NCBI GenBank assembly: GCA_018364455.1
Contig: JAGZLW010000001.1
Location: 1-64,000 of the forward strand
Length of the DNA: 64,000 nt
Reading direction: 5' to 3'
Source: Streptococcus mitis
GTDB lineage: Bacteria > Bacillota > Bacilli > Lactobacillales > Streptococcaceae
The translations under genes were made by a program, and so were the position numbers. Below, piece after piece: positions 1-7,577 of this stretch (position 1 is its first letter; each line of letters starts with the position of its first letter). The notes beneath the pieces are model-generated. The model made no database searches. It saw nothing but the letters and a program-made list of their open reading frames with translations, and had not been told where the DNA came from.

Positions 1-112
1 CCTGCAAAATAATCAGAGTCATTGTAGAGAAAATCAGAGTGAAGACACCAAAGTTGCGAATAAAATAACTAAAGTCATCCGCATACCATGTTTTTTTTAG
101 TTTACTGAACAT
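1..112 (-). CDS. ciaH: Sensor histidine kinase CiaH, N-terminal part (cut by window edge)
   Basis: Only the first 37 codons lie in the window. They begin ATG at 112, overlap the ciaR stop by 11 nt, and read MFSKLKKTWYADDFSYFIRN followed by a hydrophobic run (VFTLIFSTMTLIIL) that is the first membrane anchor. CiaH is the membrane sensor kinase that phosphorylates CiaR. The kinase core is outside the window. The call rests on the start of the protein, the translational overlap and the preceding ciaR. Confidence 0.88.
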   Translation of the reverse strand, partial: MFSKLKKTWYADDFSYFIRNFGVFTLIFSTMTLIILQ

Positions 113-776
113 CTTTTAAAATATACCCAACACTGCGCAAGGTTTGCAAATTCTCTGCAAAAGTGGTTCCTTTTAATTTCTTACGAACTTTTGAAACATA
201 GACTTCGACAACTGAAATTGTTGTGTCACTATCAAATCCCCATAAACGATCAAAAATCTGAGTCTTGGGCAAAATAACATTTTGATTTTGAAGGAAATAA
301 ACCAGTAAGTCGAATTCTTTCCCCAGCAATTCGACAGGAGTATCTTCAACCTTAACGGTATTGGTTGACAAATTAACTACAACATTTCCATAAGTCAAGG
401 TATTTTCATTAAACTTGCCTGAACGTTTGAGAAGGGCTTGAATCCGCATTTTGAGTTCTTCTAAGTAGAAAGGTTTGGTCAGATAATCATCCGCTCCCAG
501 TTCAAATCCATGTCCCTTGTCATCCAAACTTTCCTTGGCAGTCATGATCAGAACTGGAGTCGTAATTCCCTTTTCACGCAATTCTTTCAAGACTTGGAAG
601 CCATTTTTTTCTGGCAACATCAAATCGAGCAAAATCAAATCATAGACGCCACTTTCAGCTTCGTAGAGACCTTCTTCCCCATCAAATACCTGCATGACAT
701 CCGCAAAATCGTCTAAAAAGTCAAATACTGAATTTGACAGGCCTAGGTCATCCTCAACCAATAAGATTTTTATCAT
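102..776 (-). CDS. ciaR: Response regulator CiaR
   Basis: OmpR-family response regulator of 224 residues. It begins MIKILLVEDD, with the acidic pocket of the receiver domain at the start, the phospho-acceptor Asp in the LILLDLMLPEKNG stretch, the conserved Lys in YLTKPF, and a C-terminal winged-helix DNA-binding domain ending SVGYILKD. I chose the ATG at 776 because AAGGAGGAG lies just upstream; the frame stays open further but has no RBS there. It overlaps ciaH by 11 nt. In pneumococcus CiaRH links cell-wall stress, beta-lactam tolerance and competence; that role is family knowledge. The frame is complete and looks functional. Confidence 0.96.
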   Translation of the reverse strand: MIKILLVEDDLGLSNSVFDFLDDFADVMQVFDGEEGLYEAESGVYDLILLDLMLPEKNGFQVLKELREKGITTPVLIMTAKESLDDKGHGFELGADDYLTKPFYLEELKMRIQALLKRSGKFNENTLTYGNVVVNLSTNTVKVEDTPVELLGKEFDLLVYFLQNQNVILPKTQIFDRLWGFDSDTTISVVEVYVSKVRKKLKGTTFAENLQTLRSVGYILKDVQ

Positions 777-800
777 GAGAAACTCCTCCTTATTAAAACC

Positions 801-806
801 ATTATA
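801..806 (-). promoter_or_regulatory. Extended -10 promoter of ciaRH
   Basis: Read on the minus strand this is TG-G-TATAAT, an extended -10, 25 nt upstream of the ciaR ATG. A TTTAAG hexamer (revcomp of 817-822) sits just upstream. CiaR binds paired TTTAAG repeats spaced by 5 nt, and here the second half reads only TTTGGT, so CiaR autoregulation is possible but weakly supported. Confidence 0.6.
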
Positions 807-845
807 CCAAATTTGCCTTAAAAAAAACTCAACTCTCTGCATTTT

Positions 846-950
846 ATACTCAATGAAAATCAAAGAGCAAACTAGGAAGCTAGCCGCAGGCTGTACTTGA
901 GTACGGTAAGGCGACGCTGACGTGGTTTGAATTTGATTTTCGAAGAGTTT
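846..950. repeat. BOX element (A-C type, no boxB)
   Basis: The repeat starts ATACTCAATGAAAATCAAAG and ends TTTTCGAAGAGT, and contains a close match to the BOX-A core (ACGGTAAGGCGACGCTGACG). At about 105 bp it lacks the central boxB module. It lies between ciaR and pepN. The other copies in the window are near 27.4, 30.1 and 61.1 kb. Confidence 0.9.
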
Positions 951-990
951 TACATGAGATAGCTGAGTTTTCTTTTTATTTTAAGCTTAT

Positions 991-3537
991 TTATGCGTAT
1001 CCGTATTGAAGAACGACTGCTTCCACTGCAGCTTTTTCACGGTTAATCAAGTCAACACGCGCTGCAATCTCCTTGATTCCCATACCGATGTTACGGCTAA
1101 GAGCAAGGTCAGAAAGTTGTGGCTCAAAGAATTCCTTGTACTCTGCCAAGCGTTGCTGAGTCTTAAATACGTGAGCAGGAAGGATAACAAAGCTATCAAA
1201 GCTCATATCTCCTCCAAGGGCTGCCTTAATCCAAGCCCAGTTTTCACGCGCCCAAGACCATGCTGTTTCCTGAGTTGCTTGATGAGCTAGGAATTGGTAA
1301 TACCAAGCAGACAAGTCTTGTGGTTTAACCACAAATTTGTCCTTCCAAGAAGCAATCAAGGTTTGGATATTGTTCGCATCTGTACTGTAGGCAAGAGCTG
1401 CTGCCAACTGACGTTTAAAGACAGCATCTGTTGCGTGCGTATAAGTATCAAGATAAAGTGCTAACAAGTCTTTGGTCTCATGATGTTTCATCTCATTTAT
1501 CAGAACTTGTGAACGAATAGCTGCTGGAAGTCCTGCAAGATTCTCCTTGTGAGCCGCGAAGATTTGGCTAGCGACTTGACTAGCTTCTGCATCATTTGAG
1601 CGAATCATCATAGAAACAGCCAACTGACGAACCAATTCATCCTCATCTGATTCTCCGTCTTTAGCTGCAAAACCAAGACGGTCATAGTTGTGACGAGCCA
1701 ATTTAGCAACCAAGGCTTTGAAGGCTCTTTCAGCTTCTGTTCCTTCATCGATAAAGCGCTCAAGAGCAGAAATTACTTCAGAAACAGCTGAAACGACAAG
1801 GTAAGATTCTTCCTTAGCAAGTTTATCAAGAACTGGGAGCAAGTCAGCATAAGAAATGTGCCCTGCCTCAGCAAGCAAACGACGTTCTTGGACGATTTGC
1901 AATTTGCTTGTGTTATCAAGATCAACTAGGTCAGCAAGAACAGCATCTAACAAGTCTCCTTGATAGTCTGTAATGTAGTGGGCTGTATTTTCTGTGTTGA
2001 GACGAAGTGCTGTTTTGTTTTCTGAAAGAAGAGCTGCGTAGCCAGGGATTTCGATACTTTCAGTTTCAAGTGTATCAGGCAAGCCTTTCCAGTTACTATT
2101 GAGTGGCACAACCCAGAGACGGTTCTTATCTTCGTGCTCACCGATGAAGAATTGTTTTTGTGAAATCTTCAAGACATCATTTTCAACTTTGACAGTGAGA
2201 ACTGGATAACCAGGTTGTTCCAACCAAGAATCCATGAAGGCTGCGACATCACGTCCAGACGCTTGACCAAGAGCATCCCAAAGGTCACGACCAATTGTAT
2301 TGCTGTATTGGTGTTTTTCAAAGTAGGCATGCAAACCTTTAGTGAAATCGGCATCACCTAGCCAACGACGAAGCATGTGCATGAGGCGACTTCCTTTGGC
2401 ATAGACGATAGCTCCGTCAAAGAGCGTATTGATTTCATCTGGGTGTTTGACTTCGACGTGAACAGACTGTACGCCATCAGTTGCGTCACGTTCAAGAGCG
2501 TGAGGCACTCCACCTGTTTGGAAATCTTCAAAGATATTCCAGCTTGGCTCAATGGCATCCACACAGACATATTCCATCATGTTAGCAAAGCTTTCATTGA
2601 GCCAAAGGTCATCCCACCATTTCATAGTAACGAGGTTCCCAAACCATTGGTGAGCCAATTCATGGGCCACAACAAGGGCAACTTGTTGACGGCTGGCAAA
2701 GGTAGAGTTCTCATCCACAACCAAGTAAACTTCACGGTAGGTCACAAGACCCCAGTTTTCCATAGCACCAGCTGAGAAGTCAGGGAGGGCGATATGTAGA
2801 GATTGAGGAATTGGGTACTTAACTCCATAGTAATCTTCGTAAAACTCGATAGAGCGAACAGCGATATCCAGTGAGAAATCAAGGTTTGATAGTGGATGAG
2901 CTTTGGTTGAATAAACACCTACGAGAGTACCGTTTTTAGTTTTAGCCGTCACACCTTGCAAATCACCCGCAACAAAGGCTAACAAGTAAGAAGACATGCG
3001 AGGTGTTGTCTCAAACTTCCAGATACCTGTTTCCTTACGTTTTTCAACATCGATTTCTGGCATGTTAGACAAGGTCAATTCACCTTCTGCTTGGTCAAAA
3101 CGAAGAGAAAGGTCAAAAGTCGCTTTGGCTTCAGGCTCATCCACACATGGGAAAGCTTCACGCGCAAAATGACTTTCGAATTGAGTTGACAAGACTTCCT
3201 TCTTGACTCCATCAACTGTGTAATAAGAAGGGTAAATCCCTGTCATGTTGTCTGTAATTTTTCCTGAGAAAGCAATAACCACTTCAACTTGACCAGCCTC
3301 AGCTAATTCAATATGAAGAGCTTCATTGTCATGATCAACTGTGAATGTGCGAGCTTCCCCTGCAACTTCTACAGAAGCGATTTCCAAATCTTTTTGGTGG
3401 AGGGAAATACGGTCACTCTGTGCTTGACCAGTGATGGTCACTTTCCCTGAAAAAGTCTTGGTCTCACGACTCAAGTCTAAAAATAAATCATAGTGTTCAG
3501 GAACAAATTGCTTAATAAAATGTTCAACTGCTTGCAT
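991..3537 (-). CDS. pepN: Aminopeptidase N (M1 zinc metallopeptidase)
   Basis: 848-residue cytosolic M1 aminopeptidase that removes N-terminal residues from peptides. GAMEN (257-261) is the exopeptidase substrate loop. HELAH (292-296) with Glu315 forms the HEXXH-X18-E zinc site. No signal peptide is visible. The ATG at 3537 is preceded by a good RBS (ATAGGAGAA). It is transcribed towards ciaR and separated from it by a BOX element. Length and motifs match lactic-acid-bacterial PepN, which works with oligopeptide uptake systems in peptide nutrition. Confidence 0.97.
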   Translation of the reverse strand: MQAVEHFIKQFVPEHYDLFLDLSRETKTFSGKVTITGQAQSDRISLHQKDLEIASVEVAGEARTFTVDHDNEALHIELAEAGQVEVVIAFSGKITDNMTGIYPSYYTVDGVKKEVLSTQFESHFAREAFPCVDEPEAKATFDLSLRFDQAEGELTLSNMPEIDVEKRKETGIWKFETTPRMSSYLLAFVAGDLQGVTAKTKNGTLVGVYSTKAHPLSNLDFSLDIAVRSIEFYEDYYGVKYPIPQSLHIALPDFSAGAMENWGLVTYREVYLVVDENSTFASRQQVALVVAHELAHQWFGNLVTMKWWDDLWLNESFANMMEYVCVDAIEPSWNIFEDFQTGGVPHALERDATDGVQSVHVEVKHPDEINTLFDGAIVYAKGSRLMHMLRRWLGDADFTKGLHAYFEKHQYSNTIGRDLWDALGQASGRDVAAFMDSWLEQPGYPVLTVKVENDVLKISQKQFFIGEHEDKNRLWVVPLNSNWKGLPDTLETESIEIPGYAALLSENKTALRLNTENTAHYITDYQGDLLDAVLADLVDLDNTSKLQIVQERRLLAEAGHISYADLLPVLDKLAKEESYLVVSAVSEVISALERFIDEGTEAERAFKALVAKLARHNYDRLGFAAKDGESDEDELVRQLAVSMMIRSNDAEASQVASQIFAAHKENLAGLPAAIRSQVLINEMKHHETKDLLALYLDTYTHATDAVFKRQLAAALAYSTDANNIQTLIASWKDKFVVKPQDLSAWYYQFLAHQATQETAWSWARENWAWIKAALGGDMSFDSFVILPAHVFKTQQRLAEYKEFFEPQLSDLALSRNIGMGIKEIAARVDLINREKAAVEAVVLQYGYA

Positions 3538-3589
3538 AGTTTTCTCCTATTCTAAGTTTAAGAGCTAGAGCTCTTCTTCAAACAAACTT

Positions 3590-3595
3590 ATTATA
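3590..3595 (-). promoter_or_regulatory. Extended -10 promoter of pepN
   Basis: TG-T-TATAAT on the minus strand, about 53 nt before the pepN ATG. No good -35 is seen, as is usual for extended -10 promoters. A short palindrome (AGAGCTAGAGCTCT, 3561-3574) lies in the leader. Confidence 0.55.
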
Positions 3596-3658
3596 ACATG
3601 TTTTGCCTAAGAAAAAAGGATTGGACAGCGATTTCCAAAACTTTCTTCCTTCTGCAGT

Positions 3659-4099
3659 CTACAGTGGGTAGACCTTGCGAAATTCTTCTAAAACAACCTT
3701 GCTTTCAGGTGTAAAAGTCAGTCCTGCTTCTCTCAGCCACTCGGCGAAACAATCCTCATGAACCTGACACCAATAGGCTAGGGATTTGTCACCTTCCCCT
3801 TCCTTAAAGGCATGTTGAGCAGAAACTTGATTGAAGGGCTGGACAGAAACCTTTGTAATTTCGACAATACAGACAGCCTGATTTTGACTATCTAAAATGA
3901 CATCAAAAGTTCCTTCTTGAGGAAGAGACTCGGCTTCTAGTGCATAGAGGTCGTAGGCTGATGCTGTTGCGGTCTTTTCGCCTCTTAAAACCAAATCTGC
4001 CAAGAGATCGGCTTCCTCTCCAAAAGCCCAGGCATCGATTTCATCTCCAATCGAGGGGTTGATTTGCTTGTAGGCATTCCATATTTCTTGCGGTGTCAT
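3659..4099 (-). CDS. ASCH-domain protein (YhfF/DUF984-like)
   Basis: 146-residue soluble protein of the ASCH superfamily, a PUA-like RNA-binding fold. The signature region LVLRGEKTATAS (residues about 37-48) is where ASCH proteins bind ligand. No substrate is known for this subfamily; some relatives act on modified nucleosides or RNA. The start overlaps the stop of the upstream gene as ATGA, with AAAGGAGAA before it, so it is translationally coupled as the last gene of the operon starting near 6.36 kb. Confidence 0.85.
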   Translation of the reverse strand: MTPQEIWNAYKQINPSIGDEIDAWAFGEEADLLADLVLRGEKTATASAYDLYALEAESLPQEGTFDVILDSQNQAVCIVEITKVSVQPFNQVSAQHAFKEGEGDKSLAYWCQVHEDCFAEWLREAGLTFTPESKVVLEEFRKVYPL

Positions 4100-4944
4100 G
4101 GGTTTCTCCTTTGTAATTTCTTACTTTCTTCTTTTATATGTTTGAGATGATCTGGATGGTCAATCTCTAAATTAAAAACCTCTGGAATAGAACTATAGTG
4201 GATAATACATTCGATACCCAACTGATTCATTTTTTGTATAAAAGAAACATTCAGATATCCTGCTACAGCAAAGTCAATCTTTTTCATCCTTGCTTTATCC
4301 TGCATATCTCTTAGCATATCTAACATAATTGGACTTTCCATATCATGCCATTGACTGTTTCTCACAGTGGCAAAAATAAAAGAAGTCAAATCATTCATTC
4401 CAACTACAATCTTTGAAATGCCCGTTTCCAGTATCCTGTCCAAGTCGAAATACGCTGACGGTAATTCAATCATCGTGCCAACTTTCCCAGTAAAACCCTG
4501 CTGACGCAATACTGTGATAGCTTGCTTTAACTGCTCAGCATCATTGACAAAAGGAAAGATAACAGATAGATTTGGATTGGTTTGATAAACTTCTGTAACG
4601 ACATGTGCTTCAGCCTGAAATTCATCCGGACACGCCAGCAAACGCCTAGTTCCTCTATATCCAAATAAGGGATGATTTTCATCAAAATACTCTTTAGTCC
4701 CCTTTAGACAATTAGCTTCTGTATTCGTTAATTCAGAAAAACGATACCAGATCTCCTCATCTGAGTACAAGGAGCAGATAGTATCAAGATAATCTTTCAC
4801 AAATTCCTGACAACTTGCTAATAGGATATTTTGATTGAGCTCTCTCAACAAATATTCCCCACGAATCATGCCAACATGATGAAATAGTTGTGGGTAAACT
4901 TTTTCATCAAGTTTTTCGCCACTAAGGGCAAGTTGGTTTCTCAT
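4096..4944 (-). CDS. PEP-utilising-enzyme-like TIM-barrel protein, stand-alone
   Basis: 282 residues matching only the C-terminal PEP/pyruvate-binding TIM barrel found in PTS enzyme I, PEP synthase and pyruvate phosphate dikinase. Matching landmarks are GMIRGEYLL (25-33, cf. G-L-x-R-x-E), YRGTR (96-100), GTMIE (156-160) and GMNDLT (182-187, cf. G-T-N-D-L-T). The phospho-His and ATP-grasp domains are absent. The segment that carries the catalytic Cys in enzyme I and PPDK reads FAVAGYLN here, with no Cys, so ordinary PEP chemistry looks unlikely. It sits between a Nudix hydrolase and an ASCH protein, overlapping both. Function unknown. Confidence 0.75.
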   Translation of the reverse strand: MRNQLALSGEKLDEKVYPQLFHHVGMIRGEYLLRELNQNILLASCQEFVKDYLDTICSLYSDEEIWYRFSELTNTEANCLKGTKEYFDENHPLFGYRGTRRLLACPDEFQAEAHVVTEVYQTNPNLSVIFPFVNDAEQLKQAITVLRQQGFTGKVGTMIELPSAYFDLDRILETGISKIVVGMNDLTSFIFATVRNSQWHDMESPIMLDMLRDMQDKARMKKIDFAVAGYLNVSFIQKMNQLGIECIIHYSSIPEVFNLEIDHPDHLKHIKEESKKLQRRNP

Positions 4945-5425
4945 TATTCACCTTCCAATTCATGTAAGAAGTATTGCCCAGTTCTGGAAACCCTAATAAT
5001 TCAGACTTAACCTTCAAGACTAGTGGCGATGCATTTTCTTCTGTGATCTCTTGAATATTCATCCAAATATATCCAAGTGAATCATTCGCACCATCAGACA
5101 CAGCTTCCGAAATCGTAACTTGAGGTGCACTCTCATTCATTTCAACATCATACAAGGCCATGACATGGTGAACCATAAAGTTTTTTAACTCTTCCCTGAC
5201 GAAAACATCGTAGATTCGAGGATTAGAGTAGTTTCTAACAGTAAATCCCGTCTCTTCCATAACTTCTCTAGTCAGCGTTTCCGTCAGTCCTTCACCTACT
5301 TCCTGGCTACCACCGGGTAGATCATACCGATGTTGATAAGGACCTCTCGTTTTTTCAATGCAGAGTAACTTCCCAATTTCAAAGCAAACAGAGTAGACTC
5401 CAAAGTGTCTTTTGATTTCAATCAG
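4922..5425 (-). CDS. Nudix hydrolase with non-AUG start
   Basis: About 167 residues. The Nudix box G-x5-E-x7-REVMEETG occupies residues 39-61, so the protein must begin upstream of the first in-frame ATG (5260), which lies inside the box at residue 56. In this frame there is no ATG, GTG or TTG between the upstream stop and the box. The candidates are CTG at 5425 or ATT at 5422, right behind AGGAGG; ATT gives the more normal RBS spacing of 5 nt. The 3' end overlaps the next gene by 23 nt. Nudix enzymes hydrolyse nucleoside diphosphates linked to other moieties; the substrate is not predictable. Start choice is uncertain, family call is firm. Confidence 0.82.
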   Translation of the reverse strand: MIEIKRHFGVYSVCFEIGKLLCIEKTRGPYQHRYDLPGGSQEVGEGLTETLTREVMEETGFTVRNYSNPRIYDVFVREELKNFMVHHVMALYDVEMNESAPQVTISEAVSDGANDSLGYIWMNIQEITEENASPLVLKVKSELLGFPELGNTSYMNWKVNNEKPTCP

Positions 5426-5431
5426 ATCCTC

Positions 5432-6130
5432 CTACTTCAAAGACAAGCCACCATCTATTCTCAAGATTTGTCCTTGCATGGCGCTTGCTTTTCCACTTGC
5501 TAAGAAAAGGCTAATCTCTGCTACTTCCTCTGGATCAATCCAGCGCTTGATTGGTGTTTCACTAGCCACCCAGTCCGCTAAACCACCTGGCTCAAAGTCT
5601 GCAGCGGTCATAGCTGTCTTGACTGCTCCTGGAGCGATACCAAAGACCTGAATCCCAGTTTCAGCATAGTCTAGAGCCAACTGCTTGGTAAATCCAGCCA
5701 AAGCATGCTTAGATGAAGTATAGGCGTGACCACCACCTCCTGCTAGATTTGAAGCAATGGAACACATATTGATAATGGATCCTTTTTTATTCTCCAACAT
5801 TTTGGTCAAATAATAGCGAGTCAACTCTACTGGAGTAACGTAGTTAATTTCAAAAATTTCTTGAATTTCCTGTGCTGTTTGTTCCAACAGTGGTTTGTAA
5901 GCATCCAAAACTCCAGCAGTATTGCACAAAACATCCACCCGAGGACACCAATCAAAAACAGGTTCCAAGTTCAAGGTCAAATCTCTCTGTAAAAAATGGA
6001 AATCACCCTCTAAGAGTGGATTTTCACCTTGGTCCACTCCATAAACTTGATAGCCCTTCTCTAAAAAAAGGCGAGCCTGAGCCAGGCCAATTCCTGAACT
6101 CACTCCCGTAATCAATACACGTCTAGTCAT
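5432..6130 (-). CDS. Short-chain dehydrogenase/reductase (FabG-like)
   Basis: 232-residue classical SDR. The Rossmann glycine motif TGVSSGIG is at 8-15, NTAG comes next, the catalytic Ser is in NMCSIAS, and Tyr/Lys are in YTSSK. It ends in the usual IDGGLS. Such proteins are often annotated 3-oxoacyl-ACP reductase, but this gene is not in a fatty-acid cluster, so the substrate is open. Its stop codon overlaps the RBS of the Nudix gene and its start overlaps the DUF2829 gene by 8 nt, so translation is tightly coupled. Confidence 0.88.
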   Translation of the reverse strand: MTRRVLITGVSSGIGLAQARLFLEKGYQVYGVDQGENPLLEGDFHFLQRDLTLNLEPVFDWCPRVDVLCNTAGVLDAYKPLLEQTAQEIQEIFEINYVTPVELTRYYLTKMLENKKGSIINMCSIASNLAGGGGHAYTSSKHALAGFTKQLALDYAETGIQVFGIAPGAVKTAMTAADFEPGGLADWVASETPIKRWIDPEEVAEISLFLASGKASAMQGQILRIDGGLSLK

Positions 6131-6359
6131 GCACTTCTACCCAATCTATCGCCAAAACATCACAAGGAGTTGGGCTCCACATAGAAAAACCTTCTCCTTC
6201 TCCTGATACGTTAATCAAAAAATAAGGAGTAACCTCTAGAGCCACACCATTTTGCTCGATAGTGTCAAAAAGTTGGACATAGTTTTCCGCACCTCCCCAA
6301 CCAGTACGCACATATTTTTTCTTAACCTTTAACCCAGGCAGGATTTCTTCGAAAGTCAT
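6123..6359 (-). CDS. DUF2829 family small protein
   Basis: 78-residue acidic soluble protein beginning MTFEEILPGL and ending IDWVEVHD, a DUF2829-type sequence also known from phages and Firmicutes; function unknown. I chose the ATG at 6359 because AAAGGAGAA precedes it and because the promoter -10 at 6393-6398 would start transcription near 6386, making an upstream start at 6389 unlikely. It is the first gene of the operon DUF2829-SDR-Nudix-TIM barrel-ASCH. Confidence 0.82.
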   Translation of the reverse strand: MTFEEILPGLKVKKKYVRTGWGGAENYVQLFDTIEQNGVALEVTPYFLINVSGEGEGFSMWSPTPCDVLAIDWVEVHD

Positions 6360-6392
6360 GTTATTCTCCTTTGATTCTACATTCTTCATTTA

Positions 6393-6398
6393 ATTATA
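6393..6398 (-). promoter_or_regulatory. Extended -10 promoter of the DUF2829-ASCH operon
   Basis: Minus strand reads TG-T-TATAAT, 33 nt upstream of the ATG at 6359, directly downstream of a terminator hairpin that insulates it from the decayed IS. Confidence 0.6.
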
Positions 6399-6400
6399 AC

Positions 6401-6426
6401 AAAAAACCGTTGTGCAACGGCTTTTT
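6401..6426. terminator. Bidirectional intrinsic terminator
   Basis: The hairpin CCGTT-GTGC-AACGG is flanked by an A-run on the left and a T-run on the right, so it can stop transcription in both directions. It separates the IS630-family remnant from the operon start. Confidence 0.7.
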
Positions 6427-6469
6427 GACTCATTTTAAATCAAAATCAATAAGCATTTTATAATTATAG

Positions 6470-7278
6470 TCATTTAGTTTTCAAAAAGCGCTCTAAATAT
6501 TTGAAAATATTTGGAACTTCCCTTAATAAATCCGTCACTTTCTTTTTCAAGATAGCCCAAGCTTGCTCAATAGGATTCAAATCTGGTGAATAAGGTGGTA
6601 AAGGTAAGAAAAAGTGTTTATCTTGAAGGTAAAGTTCATACAAGATATGCTTGGGATGAAAACTAGCATTGTCCATAACAATGACATGAGGTGTATTCAA
6701 AGCAGGCAGGAGTTGCGTTTTAAACCACTCCACAAAGAAATCGATTGTCATACTTTCCTTGTAAATCATGGGAGCTATAAACTCTCCATCTACTTGTCCT
6801 GCAACAATCGAAGTCCGCTCAAAACGCCGTTCGCTAATCTTTTCATAGACTTTCTCCCCTCTAGGAGCCCGTGCATAAGGACGATAGAGATAGCGGTCGA
6901 TTCCCGTTTCGTCAATATATACGACTGGTAAATCTTTTAGGTTATCCAAAATATCAAGAAACTCAGCGACTTTCTGGTGTCCTTAATCTGCTTTAAAGCT
7001 GCCCCATACTGAAGGAACAACACAATCAAAATGTGCCGCAATTTCCCGTAAAAAAGCGTCTGGATGAGCCTCTACAAAGGCTTTCAATTCCTCTAAAGGG
7101 ATCTTCCGCTTTGTGACGACTCGCTTTTTCCGCTATAAGTGTCCTTGCTCACGTCTTTCTTTTCCCACGTGAAGAGAGTTCTGCCGCCAACATCAAAAAC
7201 TTTGTATGTCTCGACATGTCTGTGTCCCTCTTTGATGTAATCTAATGCTCCTTGTTTAAAATCTCTACTATATGCCAT
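6470..7278 (-). pseudogene. Decayed IS630-family transposase
   Basis: The N-terminal helix-turn-helix part starts ATG at 7278 (MAYSRDFKQG) and breaks near 7130. Reading continues in another frame (KKRVVTKRKIPLEELKAFVE) to a stop near 6985, then in a further frame from about 6970 through YIDETG, IVMDNASFHP and NPIEQAW to the stop at 6470. These three motifs hold the DDE catalytic triad, so the catalytic half survives. One of the frame changes could be the programmed shift of the family, but two breaks suggest decay. I could not assign terminal inverted repeats. Confidence 0.85.
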
Positions 7279-7577
7279 AGCTTTATTATAAGATGCTTAT
7301 TTTAAACTAAGCAACTATATCGTGGCTTGAACTGACTATTTTATATATTGTCTTACTTCATCCTCACAAAAATATATCAAAAATCAAAAGCGCTTAGGAA
7401 AAAACTCTATTTCATGAGAGAATATAATAAATCTTCCCACAATAAAACGCATAATATCAAGTTTTTTTGGCTCCTGATATCATGCATTTTCTGTTCTTAA
7501 AACCTTTTTGCTCAGTCTCTTGTTGTTACAAGTTCATCTTCAAAGTCCTTGATTTTTAGCAAATCTAAAATCAAATT
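7279..7577. other. Intergenic stretch between IS remnant and suf operon end
   Basis: About 300 bp of AT-rich sequence. It probably holds the outer end of the IS630 remnant and the 3' end of the suf transcript. A weak inverted repeat (GATTTTTAG / CTAAAATC, about 7550-7572) just after sufB lacks a clear T-run. No ORF or RNA gene is recognisable. Confidence 0.5.

Noticed and set aside
817..830. CiaR-binding repeat in the ciaR promoter
   Set aside because: Only one clear TTTAAG half-site is present, and the second half is TTTGGT and abuts the -10, unlike known CiaR sites.
2377..2775. Open plus-strand frame of 132 codons inside pepN
   Set aside because: It runs antisense over the conserved HEXXH region, has no RBS and no family-like sequence; pepN explains it.
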